A stretch of DNA of 64,000 bases from Mucilaginibacter myungsuensis (GTDB lineage: Bacteria; Bacteroidota; Bacteroidia; Sphingobacteriales; Sphingobacteriaceae): NCBI RefSeq assembly GCF_015222005.1, contig NZ_JADFFL010000003.1, positions 372,001-436,000 on the forward strand, written 5' to 3'. The notes below the pieces were generated by a model, which saw only the letters and a list, made by a program, of their open reading frames with translations, did no database searches and was not told the origin of the DNA. This document shows, in pieces, positions 17,216 to 25,875 of the stretch (position 1 is its first letter; every line of letters begins with the position of its first letter). The translations under genes were made by a program, and so were the position numbers.

Positions 17216-19120
17216 TCAATTCAACACCGTCACCTTCAAACTCGACGGAGCATCTTTATCATGATACAAGCGCATGGTGGCCTGGATAAAATCAGAATCT
17301 TTGGCCTTATTGATATCCAGGAACTGGTTAGGGTTGCGATCCGCCAGTGGGAACCAGGAGTTTTGTACCTGGATCATAATGCGGTGACCTTTTTTAAAGG
17401 TATGCGCAACCTCGGGCAGGGCGTATTTCACTTCAGTGACCTTGTTAGGCACAAACGCCTCCGGTTTTTCAAAAGAAGTACGGAACTTACCGCGGAAGAT
17501 CTCGCCGCGTACCAGCATCTGGTAACCGGCCATGGTGATGTTCCTTGGATTTGGTGATGGGTTAGGCTCGTTGTCAGGATAAACATCGATCAGTTTTACC
17601 ACAAAGTCGGCATCGGTGCCGGTGGTTGATGCGAACAGATCGGCCAACAGCGGACCGGCCAGGGTAATGTCCTCGGTCAGCACATCGGTCTGGTAAGCCT
17701 TCACATCCGGGCGACGGGCGGCAAAGCGCTGGTCGTCTATCATATACTCGCGCGTACGGCGGGCTTGCACACCTTCCTGATACGGAACAGGCGCGGCAGG
17801 GTCGATGGTGTATTGGTCGAAATTATTGGCCACGGTCGGCGCGCTGAAACTTAGCTTGCCATTGGCTTGCAGGTAAAGCGTCTTTTCGGACGTGTTGGGT
17901 GCAGGCCATTTGTCAAACTTCTTCCACTCGTTACTGCCGGTGATAAAGATGTGGGCCTCGGGCAGGTTCATCTCCCCTTTACCTTTCAGGTAGTAATTAA
18001 AGAAAGGCATCTCTATCTGCTCGCGGAAATATTCGCTGGTTTTTTGGCCAAATTGGATATCGCCTAAAAAGTCGCCGTCGCCGCGCTCCCAGCCGCCGTG
18101 GTACCATGGTCCTAATACCAGCATGTTCTTGGTGGTTTGCGGGTTCTGTTTTTCGATGGCTTTATACACTTCCTGAGCGCCGTAAGCATCTTCGGCATCA
18201 AAGAAACCACCAACGGTCATCACTGCCGGTTTAACATTGGTGAGGTGCGGCAGGATGTTCATCTTTTGCCAAAACTCGTCGTAGTTAGGGTGATCCATCA
18301 TGTTATCCCAAAACTTTACCGAGTCGCCCAGGAAATTCTTTTTAAAGTTGGGCAGCGCGCCTTGCTTCAGGTAAAAATCGTAATTGTCCTTAACGTTGGT
18401 CTTGATCTGGTTCTTGATATCAGTAGGCAAGATCGGTTGAGGGCGAGGTACGCCAAACCCGGTCAGGAACGCGAAAGCATCCATCATGAAGAAAGCCCCG
18501 TTATGGTGAAAATCATCCCCCTTGAACCACTCCGTTACTGGTGCCTGCGGCGATACCGCCTTTAAAGCCGGGTGCGCGTTAGGTAAGGATGCGGTTGAAT
18601 AGAAACCCGGATAAGAGATACCCAGGATACCCACCTTGCCGTTATTGCCTTTCACGTTCTTGACCAGCCAATCTATGGTGTCGTAAGTATCGGTGCTTTC
18701 GTCAATATCGCTCTTGCCATATTTACCGCCTTTAGCCAATTGCGGGCGAACGTTCACAAAGTCGCCCTCGCTCATATAGCGGCCACGAACGTCCTGGTAA
18801 ACAAAAATGTAGCCTTCTTTAGCGAACAGCATATTCTGCCCCAGTGTGCCTTTCATAGCAGCTCCGTACGGCGAAACAGTGTAAGGCGTACGTTGCATTA
18901 CGATGCCGTATTTCTGCGACTTATCCTTGGGCGTATAAATAGAGGTGAACAGTTTCTTACCATCGCGCATCGGGATGGATATTTCTACCTTTTCGTAATG
19001 GTCTTTAACGTATTGCGCATCCTCCAGCGCCTGTTTGGACGGACCGGCCGGAGCGGTCTGCGCCATCGCAGTCGCGCAAAAAAGGGCAAGGGCTAATAAC
19101 AGTGTAGAACTCTTTTTCAT
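17216..19120 (-). CDS. Secreted CocE/NonD-family (X-Pro dipeptidyl-peptidase S15-like) hydrolase
   Basis: The ATG at 19120 gives a standard signal peptide (M-K-K-S-S-T-L-L, to A-M-A-Q) and 634 residues. An upstream extension to 19249 is not convincing. The alpha/beta-hydrolase core has Y-Q-D-V-R-G-R, nucleophile Ser in G-I-S-Y-P-G, acid D in G-G-F-F-D-A-E-D and His in G-P-W-Y-H-G-G. A C-terminal jelly-roll domain follows. The family includes cocaine esterase, glutaryl-7-ACA acylase and X-Pro aminopeptidases, so substrate (peptide, acyl amide or ester) is open. Periplasmic. Confidence 0.9.
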   Translation of the reverse strand: MKKSSTLLLALALFCATAMAQTAPAGPSKQALEDAQYVKDHYEKVEISIPMRDGKKLFTSIYTPKDKSQKYGIVMQRTPYTVSPYGAAMKGTLGQNMLFAKEGYIFVYQDVRGRYMSEGDFVNVRPQLAKGGKYGKSDIDESTDTYDTIDWLVKNVKGNNGKVGILGISYPGFYSTASLPNAHPALKAVSPQAPVTEWFKGDDFHHNGAFFMMDAFAFLTGFGVPRPQPILPTDIKNQIKTNVKDNYDFYLKQGALPNFKKNFLGDSVKFWDNMMDHPNYDEFWQKMNILPHLTNVKPAVMTVGGFFDAEDAYGAQEVYKAIEKQNPQTTKNMLVLGPWYHGGWERGDGDFLGDIQFGQKTSEYFREQIEMPFFNYYLKGKGEMNLPEAHIFITGSNEWKKFDKWPAPNTSEKTLYLQANGKLSFSAPTVANNFDQYTIDPAAPVPYQEGVQARRTREYMIDDQRFAARRPDVKAYQTDVLTEDITLAGPLLADLFASTTGTDADFVVKLIDVYPDNEPNPSPNPRNITMAGYQMLVRGEIFRGKFRTSFEKPEAFVPNKVTEVKYALPEVAHTFKKGHRIMIQVQNSWFPLADRNPNQFLDINKAKDSDFIQATMRLYHDKDAPSSLKVTVLN

Positions 19121-19215
19121 TTGTAAGATCAGTTTGTAGTTTGTGACGGTTAAGGTAGTGAAAATTTGGAAATAGAGTGACTGCCTGATCCAATCGTTAG
19201 CTAAGCAGGTATGAG

Positions 19216-19352
19216 CAGACCCTGGTCTCGCCGCCTGAGCGGGACGCACTAAACTAACATTAAGCAGAAACTCTCATAGGGATGTGTCCTTTCGTAGACC
19301 TTGCAAATGAAGGACACACCCCTGACCCCGCTCAAGCGGGAAAGCGAAACTT
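19216..19352. repeat. Palindromic intergenic repeat, family C, copy 2
   Basis: Same orientation and layout as the copy at 15142-15282: outer GC hairpins, then GGATGTGTCCTT / AAGGACACACCCC around a nearly identical loop. Mismatches are scattered through the copy, so it is not a recent duplication. It ends two bases before the VOC gene's stop codon. Confidence 0.8.
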
Positions 19353-19353
19353 T

Positions 19354-19725
19354 TTATTTTACCAACCCGCAAAACCTCAACGTATTCCCATCCGCATCGG
19401 TCACATAAAACTCGCGCCTGCCCCAGGTTTGGTTTACCGGTCCCTGATGCACGGGCGAATTTGGCTTACCTGATGTATCCAAACCCCTTGATACATATTT
19501 GGCAAAAGCCGCGTCCACATCATCAACCCAAACATTGGCGACCGAGCCGAAAAGGTAGTCGCCTTCCATAGTGGTCAGTTGAAAGTCGGCACCGTCCTTG
19601 CCAAGGTCAACTACGAACGAATCGACGGTATCATTTGGGTCGGTCATTTCAAAGTCCAGCACTTCGGTATAATGCTTCAACGCCGACCGCATATCGCGCA
19701 CTTTAAATACGGGTATCAGCTTCAT
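19354..19725 (-). CDS. Glyoxalase/bleomycin-resistance (VOC) family protein
   Basis: The 123 residues make two beta-alpha-beta-beta-beta units: I-P-V-F-K-V-R-D-M-R-S-A-L-K-H-Y-T-E-V-L-D-F near the start and V-W-V-D-D-V-D-A-A-F, then E-F-Y-V-T-D-A-D-G-N-T-L-R-F, near the end. Single-domain VOC proteins are often dimers that bind a metal or sequester a drug. No specific substrate can be assigned. Confidence 0.85.
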   Translation of the reverse strand: MKLIPVFKVRDMRSALKHYTEVLDFEMTDPNDTVDSFVVDLGKDGADFQLTTMEGDYLFGSVANVWVDDVDAAFAKYVSRGLDTSGKPNSPVHQGPVNQTWGRREFYVTDADGNTLRFCGLVK

Positions 19726-19819
19726 TGAAAGAAAATTTTGATGGTTTGCCTGGTTTGGCGGAGTGATACTAATGTACGAAAAAGTTTTGAAATTACAAGT
19801 TGATGCTTGTGGAAATGAT

Positions 19820-19863
19820 CTTCAACTATGTCATCCAGAGGAACAAAGATGACATAGTTGAAG
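19820..19863. repeat. Perfect 16-bp inverted repeat downstream of the DoxX-like gene
   Basis: CTTCAACTATGTCATC at 19820-19835 is matched exactly by its reverse complement at 19848-19863, with a 12-base loop. It lies just past the stop of the minus-strand DoxX-like gene and before the VOC gene. There is no T-run on either side, so it is not a classic intrinsic terminator. It may protect an mRNA end or be another small repeat. Confidence 0.6.
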
Positions 19864-19871
19864 AAAGATAC

Positions 19872-21161
19872 CTATCTATTAAAAGGAAACTCATTCACCC
19901 AATGGAAACCCCTCCGTATCAACAAAAACTGCTTCTCGTCAAACCGTTTAAAGCTGGCACTAACGTCACCGTTAGGGCCTTTGCCTGTCATCTGCAATAC
20001 GCTATCTTTAGATAGCGTGTATTTGAATTTATATTTCTTAGTGGTATCATCAAAAGAACCCAATGTGATGACCTTTTTGACCGTATCGGTATCAAACTTA
20101 TACGGACGGACACTGTCATTCATCAGCATCACCCGCACACCGCCTCGTCCGTTGATGATCAACCTACGCCAGCGGTTGGTATCCGTTTGCAATGGGGGTA
20201 GCGTATCTTTGCCCAACACAAATTCCCGCGTATTAAAAATGCCGTACAAGACCGGTCGTTTGGCATCATCGCCGAAAGGCATACTACTGATCACGTTGCT
20301 GCCCGTACTCAATACCACGTAAGCGATCAACAAATATTTAACGGTGGTGAGTGTAATGTTCTTCCATTTCTTTTGGAAACGACGAGGGGTAAGTACCGCC
20401 GGTTGCACCTGCTGGTTCAAAAAGAAGAATTTAATGATGCGGTCCAGGTTCTTAAGCAGGATAAATATCGTCATTAACAATAACGCGCTCGATACGATCT
20501 TTACCGGCACATCGTAACAATAGTTAATAGCCACAATATTAGCGGCCACCGTAAAGGCGATAATGGCGCCCAATAAAGTCGTTCGCCTGAAGAGCAGCAA
20601 TGCGCCGCATAATACCTCGGCTATCCCCGTAAAATAGTTGTATCCTTTAGAGTAACCGATAAAGGTCCAGGCCAAACTCATGGGCGACGAGTCGCCGTAT
20701 GCTTGCAACAATCTGCTCGGCCCAGGCATTGGGAATTGCAATTTGACAATTTTTACCGAGCCATAGCTCAGCATCGTAAAACCGACATAAAACCGCAGGA
20801 TCACCAGCAGCCAATAGTATAACCTATCGTAACTCACAGGCTTGCGGCTTACCAGAGACCACACTACCGAACCGACCAGCGCACTCACGGTAATAAACAG
20901 CAATACCAACCAATCATAAGTAGTATCGCCGCTGCCACCTGTAAATTGAGTAACGGGTTTCGCCAGGTGTAATACGTTAGCTGCCGCCCATACGATCAGT
21001 TTATGCATAGGGATGATATACATCTCAAAGGTCTCGCTCAGCAACGGCACAGCACCGTTCGGGTTCAAAAAAATGAACATCAAAAAGAAGATGAACGCAA
21101 AGCGGAAGCCCCATTTTTGGGCGGCCGACCACGGTTGGGTGAGGGTACTGGTTATTGTCAT
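19872..21161 (-). CDS. DoxX-family-like integral membrane protein
   Basis: The 429-residue protein has about eight hydrophobic segments in its first 300 residues. It includes a DoxX-like block (Y-Y-W-L-L-V-I-L-R-F-Y-V-G-F-T-M-L-S-Y-G near 135-155, and a later G-I-A-E-V-L-C-G-A-L-L-L-F segment). The last 130 residues are soluble, with short strands. DoxX proteins are membrane partners of redox enzymes, but most are far shorter, so the soluble tail is a distinct feature. Function is not known. Confidence 0.65.
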   Translation of the reverse strand: MTITSTLTQPWSAAQKWGFRFAFIFFLMFIFLNPNGAVPLLSETFEMYIIPMHKLIVWAAANVLHLAKPVTQFTGGSGDTTYDWLVLLFITVSALVGSVVWSLVSRKPVSYDRLYYWLLVILRFYVGFTMLSYGSVKIVKLQFPMPGPSRLLQAYGDSSPMSLAWTFIGYSKGYNYFTGIAEVLCGALLLFRRTTLLGAIIAFTVAANIVAINYCYDVPVKIVSSALLLMTIFILLKNLDRIIKFFFLNQQVQPAVLTPRRFQKKWKNITLTTVKYLLIAYVVLSTGSNVISSMPFGDDAKRPVLYGIFNTREFVLGKDTLPPLQTDTNRWRRLIINGRGGVRVMLMNDSVRPYKFDTDTVKKVITLGSFDDTTKKYKFKYTLSKDSVLQMTGKGPNGDVSASFKRFDEKQFLLIRRGFHWVNEFPFNR

Positions 21162-21279
21162 AAGCGATTGATGCTGAAGGTTTGCCCTAAAATATAAAAT
21201 TTACCTTTAGGCTATGATATTATGGCATGGTTTAATTTGCAGAATGCTAACTTTGCCACCGATCAAAAAAGACACTACT

Positions 21280-22683
21280 ATGCAATATGATGTTATCGTT
21301 ATAGGTTCGGGCCCGGGCGGTTACGTGGCCGCTATCCGTTGCGCGCAACTGGGTTTAAAAACAGCCATTGTCGAAAAATATAATACCCTGGGCGGTACCT
21401 GCCTTAACGTGGGTTGTATCCCAAGCAAGGCTTTGTTGGATTCATCCGAACATTACCATAACGCGGCGCATGCCTTCACCGATCACGGTATCGAGACCAA
21501 AGGATTGAAATTTGATTTCGGCCGCATGGTGCAACGCAAGCAGGAAGTTGTTGACGCTAACACCAGCGGCATAACCTACCTTATGAAGAAGAACAAGATA
21601 GACGTACACGTGGGTGTAGGTTCTTTTAAAGATAAAAACACCATCAACGTAACTAAGGCTGATGGTACCGTTACCGAGATCACCGGTAAAAATGTGATCA
21701 TCGCGACAGGTTCCAAACCATCGTCATTACCGTTCCTCCCAATCGATAAAAAACGTATCATCACCTCTACCGAGGCTTTGAACTTGCCCGAAGTACCTAA
21801 ACACCTGGTACTGATCGGCGGTGGCGTTATCGGCCTGGAGCTGGGTTCGGTTTATGCTCGTTTAGGCGCTAAGGTATCGGTGATCGAGTTTATGGACGGT
21901 ATCATCCCGACCATGGACAAGTCGTTGGGTAAAGAATTGCAAAAGGTTCTGACCAAATTAGGCATGGACTTTTACCTGGGCCACAAAGTGACCGGCGCTA
22001 CCGTAAAAGGTAAAGAAGTGACCGTTACTTTCGACACTCCTAAAGGCGAAAAAGGCGAGTTGAAAGGTGATTACTGCTTAGTAGCCGTAGGTCGTGTAGC
22101 TTACACAGATGGCTTAGGCCTGGAGAATATCGGCATCACCGTTGAAGAGCGTGGTCGTAAGATCACTGTAGATGAGCACCTGCAAACCATCGTCCCTGGT
22201 GTTTATGCCATTGGCGACGTGATCAAAGGTGCTATGTTAGCTCACAAAGCCGAGGACGAAGGGACTTTGGTTGCCGAGCAAATTGCCAATCAAAAACCAC
22301 ATATTAATTACAACCTGATCCCGGGCGTAGTTTACACTTGGCCGGAGGTGGCCAGCGTAGGCCAGACCGAAGAGCAATTGAAAGCTGCCGGTGTAGCTTA
22401 CAAATCAGGTCAGTTCCCGTTCAAAGCCAGCGGTCGCGCACGTGCCAGCGGTGACCTGGATGGTTTTGTAAAAGTATTGGCTGATGCCACAACCGACGAG
22501 ATCCTGGGCGTACACATGATCGGCCCACGTGCGGCAGACATGATCGCCGAAGCTGTTATCGCCATGGAGTTCCGCGCCTCGGCCGAGGACGTAACCCGCG
22601 CCAGCCACGCCCACCCGACTTACACAGAGGCCATGCGTGAAGCTTGTTTGGCAGCTACGGATAAGAGACCGATACATATTTAA
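21280..22683 (+). CDS. lpdA: Dihydrolipoyl dehydrogenase (E3)
   Basis: The ATG at 21280 gives 467 residues starting directly with the FAD fold. The N-terminal dinucleotide motif G-S-G-P-G-G is at 9-14, the redox pair is C41 and C46 in G-G-T-C-L-N-V-G-C, a second NAD motif G-G-G-V-I-G-L-E-L-G is near 180, and the C-terminal interface carries H-A-H-P-T-Y-T-E-A. It reoxidises dihydrolipoamide in 2-oxoacid dehydrogenase and glycine cleavage complexes, using NAD+. It stands alone here, with a terminator-like hairpin behind it. Confidence 0.96.
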   Translation: MQYDVIVIGSGPGGYVAAIRCAQLGLKTAIVEKYNTLGGTCLNVGCIPSKALLDSSEHYHNAAHAFTDHGIETKGLKFDFGRMVQRKQEVVDANTSGITYLMKKNKIDVHVGVGSFKDKNTINVTKADGTVTEITGKNVIIATGSKPSSLPFLPIDKKRIITSTEALNLPEVPKHLVLIGGGVIGLELGSVYARLGAKVSVIEFMDGIIPTMDKSLGKELQKVLTKLGMDFYLGHKVTGATVKGKEVTVTFDTPKGEKGELKGDYCLVAVGRVAYTDGLGLENIGITVEERGRKITVDEHLQTIVPGVYAIGDVIKGAMLAHKAEDEGTLVAEQIANQKPHINYNLIPGVVYTWPEVASVGQTEEQLKAAGVAYKSGQFPFKASGRARASGDLDGFVKVLADATTDEILGVHMIGPRAADMIAEAVIAMEFRASAEDVTRASHAHPTYTEAMREACLAATDKRPIHI

Positions 22684-22722
22684 TAGTTGTTGGAAGGCGG
22701 AATGCCAATTGCGAAATGATAT

Positions 22723-22765
22723 AAATTAGGAACGCCTGGTCGATGACCGGGCGTTCCTAATTTGT
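22723..22765 (+). terminator. Hairpin downstream of lpdA
   Basis: AAATTAGGAACGCC (22723-22736) pairs perfectly with GGCGTTCCTAATTT (22749-22762), and the loop itself can pair as GGTC/GACC. The A/T tracts at the stem base make it usable as a terminator in either direction, although the T-run is short. Confidence 0.65.
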
Positions 22766-22773
22766 ATACTTGT

Positions 22774-22850
22774 CATTGCGAGAAACGAAGCAACCGCAAA
22801 CCCGAAGAGCCGCGCTGCTTATTCGCGATTGCTTCGTTCCTCGCAAACAC
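22774..22850. repeat. Palindromic intergenic repeat, family B (GTCATTGCGAG type)
   Basis: Starts GTCATTGCGAGAAACGAAGC and ends with the near-complement GCTTCGTTCCTCGCAA. This arm-loop-arm layout is a common dispersed repeat in Bacteroidota genomes. It sits between lpdA and the convergent gene ending at 22859. Confidence 0.7.
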
Positions 22851-22858
22851 ATAACTTG

Positions 22859-23449
22859 TTATTTCAAAATGACATTGTAACCTTTTAAACAAGCAGTGAC
22901 ATCTTTGTAGATAACATATTTATCATCTTTAAAATTAAACTCCTGCTTACTCTTTTTGATGGGACGGAATTTCACATCTGACAAACTATTGATCTGTTTA
23001 AGGGGCTTGAAATCGGCGTCGTAGTATTTTAACAAGCTCTTTCTAACAATACCACCCTTTACATTATCATCAAAAATGGATTCGATGGCGTAAAACGCGA
23101 TAGTGTTACCGTTCTCATCAAAATAATGGTCGTACGCAATATCCCAGTCGCCACTTTCACTCACCGGCGACTGCGTAATATACCTGATACGCCCAGCGGT
23201 ATCTTTTAAGATGTTGTAAGAAACTTCTGTTTCATCAGGCCATTTTTGGTTGACCACCTTTACAAGCGACTTTTTACCCGGCACCTTAGCCAGCAAAATG
23301 ATTTTACGCTCATACTTCTTTTTATACCCCTCGATAAGTTTCTTTTGAGCGATAGTACTTGTTAATGTTGAGTCCAGAAGCGTCTGAGCCGATAGTTCTG
23401 CCTGATAACAGAATAATAAAGTTGTCAGGAATGCGAATAAGGTTTTCAT
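22859..23449 (-). CDS. Secreted hypothetical protein, 196 aa
   Basis: The ATG at 23449 opens a signal peptide (M-K-T-L-F-A-F-L-T-T-L-L, ending L-S-A-Q). A TTG at 23455 is in frame but less likely. The mature part is lysine-rich, with strands such as Y-D-H-Y-F-D-E-N-G-N-T-I-A-F-Y-A-I that resemble MORN- or RHS-like Y-D-x-x-G-N-x motifs seen in Bacteroidota secreted proteins. No family or catalytic motif was recognised. Confidence 0.7.
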   Translation of the reverse strand: MKTLFAFLTTLLFCYQAELSAQTLLDSTLTSTIAQKKLIEGYKKKYERKIILLAKVPGKKSLVKVVNQKWPDETEVSYNILKDTAGRIRYITQSPVSESGDWDIAYDHYFDENGNTIAFYAIESIFDDNVKGGIVRKSLLKYYDADFKPLKQINSLSDVKFRPIKKSKQEFNFKDDKYVIYKDVTACLKGYNVILK

Positions 23450-23489
23450 ACCCAAAGATACAAAACTTAAATCCCCCTCTTACGAACCA

Positions 23490-23855
23490 TTAATATTGAC
23501 CTATCGAAAGCAACACTAACGTACAAGCATACTCCGTCTCTATCCCTTTCTCATTCGCCATCTTACGTAACTCACTATTCTCCGTCCCTGGATTAAAGAT
23601 GATCCGCTTAGGATTCGTGTTCAAAATATAATCATACAAAGGCGGCTGGTTTTGCGGACCAACGTATAGCGTGATGGTATCTACATCATCATGGATATCC
23701 TCGGCCGGTTCGATAGCTACACCGGCTACTTCTCCTTTTTTGATACCTACGTTAATGATGTCGTGTCCGGCCTTGGTGAGGCGATGTGCAGCCAGGTAGG
23801 CGTAGCGGCTGCTATCGGGCGTTGCGCCAATGATCATTGTTTTTTTATTTGCCAT
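23490..23855 (-). CDS. CoA-binding domain protein (YccU-like)
   Basis: The 121-residue protein is a single Rossmann-like CoA_binding_2 domain: T-M-I-I-G-A-T-P-D-S-S-R-Y near the start, then A-A-H-R-L-T-K-A-G-H, I-T-L-Y-V-G and F-N-P-G-T-E-N. It resembles the CoA-binding module of succinyl-CoA synthetase alpha but without the catalytic part. Its role is probably regulatory or protein-CoA interaction, and remains unknown. Confidence 0.85.
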   Translation of the reverse strand: MANKKTMIIGATPDSSRYAYLAAHRLTKAGHDIINVGIKKGEVAGVAIEPAEDIHDDVDTITLYVGPQNQPPLYDYILNTNPKRIIFNPGTENSELRKMANEKGIETEYACTLVLLSIGQY

Positions 23856-23943
23856 ATAGATGATATGCTAAAGGTGTGCCAAAGTGATAGCCTGTCAGGT
23901 TAAGGCAGTAACATTCAGACAGTCAAGGCATCTAAATAACAAA

Positions 23944-24055
23944 ACACGTCATCGTGAGGAGCTTCCATCAGCGACGTAGCGATGCCAGGCAAGCAGAGCG
24001 GCTCCGCAAGTCCGACCTTTGGATCGGGGATCGCCACGCTGCGCTCACAATGACG
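23944..24055. repeat. Palindromic intergenic repeat, family B-like
   Basis: Within the 333-base gap 23856-24188 this element begins ACGTCATCGTGAGG and ends CTCACAATGACG, so its ends are inverted copies. The interior contains smaller GC-rich hairpins. The remaining gap is AT-rich, with no ORF that I would support. Confidence 0.65.
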
Positions 24056-24064
24056 GGGCTTTTT

Positions 24065-24098
24065 AAGCCTCCCCGTCGGGGAGGTTTGGAGGGGTGAA
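24065..24098. repeat. CCTCCCC hairpin repeat
   Basis: CCTCCCC-GTC-GGGGAGG forms a tight seven-pair hairpin followed by TTTGGAGGGG. Similar CCCTCC/GGGAGG hairpins recur at 26690-26820. It lies about 90 bases before the sigma-factor start. Confidence 0.5.
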
Positions 24099-24188
24099 AA
24101 AAATTAAAAATAATTTAAAATGTTTTTAATGCTGGTTCGTCTACCCCTGTATAACAACAATAATTAGATACAATTGTCCACTGCCCTG

Positions 24189-24749
24189 ATGTCCGAAGAA
24201 AAGAACAGCCATATACTGCAAGCCATCACGGCTTACGGAAAGAACCTGCTGTCGTTCATCAGGAGGAGGGTGAAGACCGACGCCGATGCCGAGGACATTC
24301 TGCAGGATGTTTGGTACCAGCTAAGCGCGGTGGTCAACTCCGAGCCGATAGAACAAACGGGCGCGTGGCTGTATAGGGTAGCTACCAATAAGATCACAGA
24401 TAAATACCGCAAACGTTCGGAAACGTTATTGGACGATCTTTTTTTGGACGACGAGGATGACGATGATGAGGGCAGCAATTTTAAGGCGATCCTGATGACC
24501 GAAGCCAAAACGCCCGAAAGCGAATATCTGCGCAACCTTTTTTGGGATCAGCTTTACCGTGCGCTTGACGAGCTGCCGCAAGAGCAACGCCAGGTATGGC
24601 TATGGCAAGAGATGGAAGATGTCACCTTTGCCGAAATGGCAGAGATGACAGGCGTGCCCATCCAAACGCTGGTATCGCGCAAACGTTACGCGGTACTGCA
24701 CCTGAGGGAGCGCTTAAGGCAATTGTATCTGGAGATCACACAGTATTAA
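24189..24749 (+). CDS. ECF-type RNA polymerase sigma factor
   Basis: From ATG 24189 (a TTG at 24174 is in frame), 186 residues: region 2 (F-I-R-R-R-V-K-T-D-A-D-A-E-D-I-L-Q-D-V-W) and region 4 (L-P-Q-E-Q-R-Q-V-W, then F-A-E-M-A-E-M-T-G-V-P-I-Q-T-L-V-S-R-K) are clear. An acidic run of D and E near residue 85 separates them. It directs RNA polymerase to an unknown regulon. The gene 11 bases downstream encodes a small membrane protein that may be its regulator. Confidence 0.93.
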   Translation: MSEEKNSHILQAITAYGKNLLSFIRRRVKTDADAEDILQDVWYQLSAVVNSEPIEQTGAWLYRVATNKITDKYRKRSETLLDDLFLDDEDDDDEGSNFKAILMTEAKTPESEYLRNLFWDQLYRALDELPQEQRQVWLWQEMEDVTFAEMAEMTGVPIQTLVSRKRYAVLHLRERLRQLYLEITQY

Positions 24750-24760
24750 AAATTATCAAA

Positions 24761-25174
24761 ATGAAGAAAATATTATTTCAGGGACCGGTAAAATTTGTCA
24801 CCATACCTGTATTCGCGTTCGGCGTATTATCGCTGGTCAGCTATATCGTAATGCAGTTATGGAACTGCCTACTGCCGGATATCCTGCATGTTGCCGCCAT
24901 CACTTTTTGGCAAGCCATGGGCATCTTTGTACTCTGCAAGATCCTGTTCGGTTTCGGTAAAGGCGGAGGGCGCGGCTGGGGAGGCCCGGGCGGCCCGCCA
25001 TGGATGCGCCGTAAAATGGAAGAGAAATACAAAAAAATGACCCCTGAAGAGCGTGAAGCCTTCCGCAAAAAAATGTCAGATCGTTTTTGTGGTCACGGCC
25101 CTAACTGGGGTCCGTGGGACAAGTTCGATCAGGACGAACGTAAGCCCGACCAGTCCTTTAAGGATAACGAATAA
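24761..25174 (+). CDS. Small membrane protein linked to the sigma factor
   Basis: ATG 24761 lies 11 bases after the sigma-factor stop. The frame is also open upstream, but that part lies inside the sigma gene. The 137 residues carry two membrane helices (about 12-30 and 43-63), then a Gly-rich hinge (G-K-G-G-G-R-G-W-G-G-P-G-G-P-P-W-M-R-R), then a charged cytoplasmic tail with K-K-M-T-P-E-E-R-E-A-F-R-K-K-M, like the helix of Spy/CpxP-type or metal-responsive proteins. Operon position suggests a membrane-held modulator of the sigma factor, but no anti-sigma motif is visible. Confidence 0.75.
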   Translation: MKKILFQGPVKFVTIPVFAFGVLSLVSYIVMQLWNCLLPDILHVAAITFWQAMGIFVLCKILFGFGKGGGRGWGGPGGPPWMRRKMEEKYKKMTPEEREAFRKKMSDRFCGHGPNWGPWDKFDQDERKPDQSFKDNE

Positions 25175-25307
25175 ACAGCAGCGAGTGGCAGTTGCAGGCA
25201 TCTAAAGCCATTACATACCCTGCCGCTGCCACTCAAAACTGATATTGAATAAATAAGCCCCTATTAAACCCAACACATTCATCTACCACACTAAACTCAA
25301 CACCAAC

Positions 25308-25523
25308 ATGGACGTGCTTATTTTTAAAACCAGTGTTCAGGAAACCAAACAAGTAAATAAGGTGCGCACCTTGCTCACGCGCATGCCAGCTATCCAAAAC
25401 TTCAATTTTGACTTAGAAGATTGCGACAACATCCTCCGTATCGTAGCTAACGGGCTATCACCGCGACAGGTAGAAGCCACTTTGCAAAAAGCCGGGATCG
25501 GATGTGAGGAGTTGGCGTATTGA
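25308..25523 (+). CDS. Small HMA-fold-like protein, 71 aa
   Basis: The sequence M-D-V-L-I-F-K-T-S-V, helix T-K-Q-V-N-K-V-R-T-L-L, then F-N-F-D-L-E-D-C-D-N-I-L-R-I-V and a last helix R-Q-V-E-A-T-L-Q-K-A-G-I has the beta-alpha-beta-beta-alpha-beta order and length of a heavy-metal-associated domain. The metal-binding C-x-x-C is missing (T-S-V-Q-E-T at that place), so it is unlikely to carry copper. Such proteins are common, unnamed, in Sphingobacteriaceae. Confidence 0.7.
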   Translation: MDVLIFKTSVQETKQVNKVRTLLTRMPAIQNFNFDLEDCDNILRIVANGLSPRQVEATLQKAGIGCEELAY

Positions 25524-25875
25524 TCGGTCAGTGATCGGTGATCAGTTAACCAGTGATCAGTGGTTGATTAGCGGTTTGCGTTCCCCCCTTCCCGACTGCG
25601 TACGGCTTCCGGATGAGGGCGGACCGAACATGTTGGCCTGTGTGAGGGAGAGGGCATTAGCTTGGCGCAGAAGCGAGGGTTTGCGCGAACGAAGTCGGGC
25701 GTCAAGGTTCGGCCCTGTGGTTCTGTCCGGCATGCAGCGCAAAGGCCAGTGCTGCAGAGGAAGCATTTTGCTGCCTTGAATTTTGGTTACTTTTTTTCAA
25801 GAAAAAGTGACTACGTTTTACAAGACACATCACTATATCAACCATTAAAAACCATGTGGATACTCTTTATCATCT
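25524..25875. other. Non-coding stretch with possible dispersed element
   Basis: No gene is supported in these 352 bases. The left end has overlapping TGATCAGT/GATCGGT units. A GGACCGAAC motif at 25621 has a near-complement at 25707, and the right end has GTTACTTTTTTTC...GAAAAAGTGAC, an A/T hairpin. I recall similar text recurring between genes in related genomes, so a dispersed repeat or structured RNA is possible. Recollection only. Confidence 0.4.

Noticed and set aside
19121-19249. Longer N-terminus for the CocE-like hydrolase
   Set aside because: It would bury a good signal peptide behind 43 unrelated residues and runs into the repeat at 19216.
21214-21279. Longer N-terminus for dihydrolipoyl dehydrogenase
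   Set aside because: The FAD-binding strand begins directly after the ATG at 21280, and the extra 22 residues match nothing in the family.
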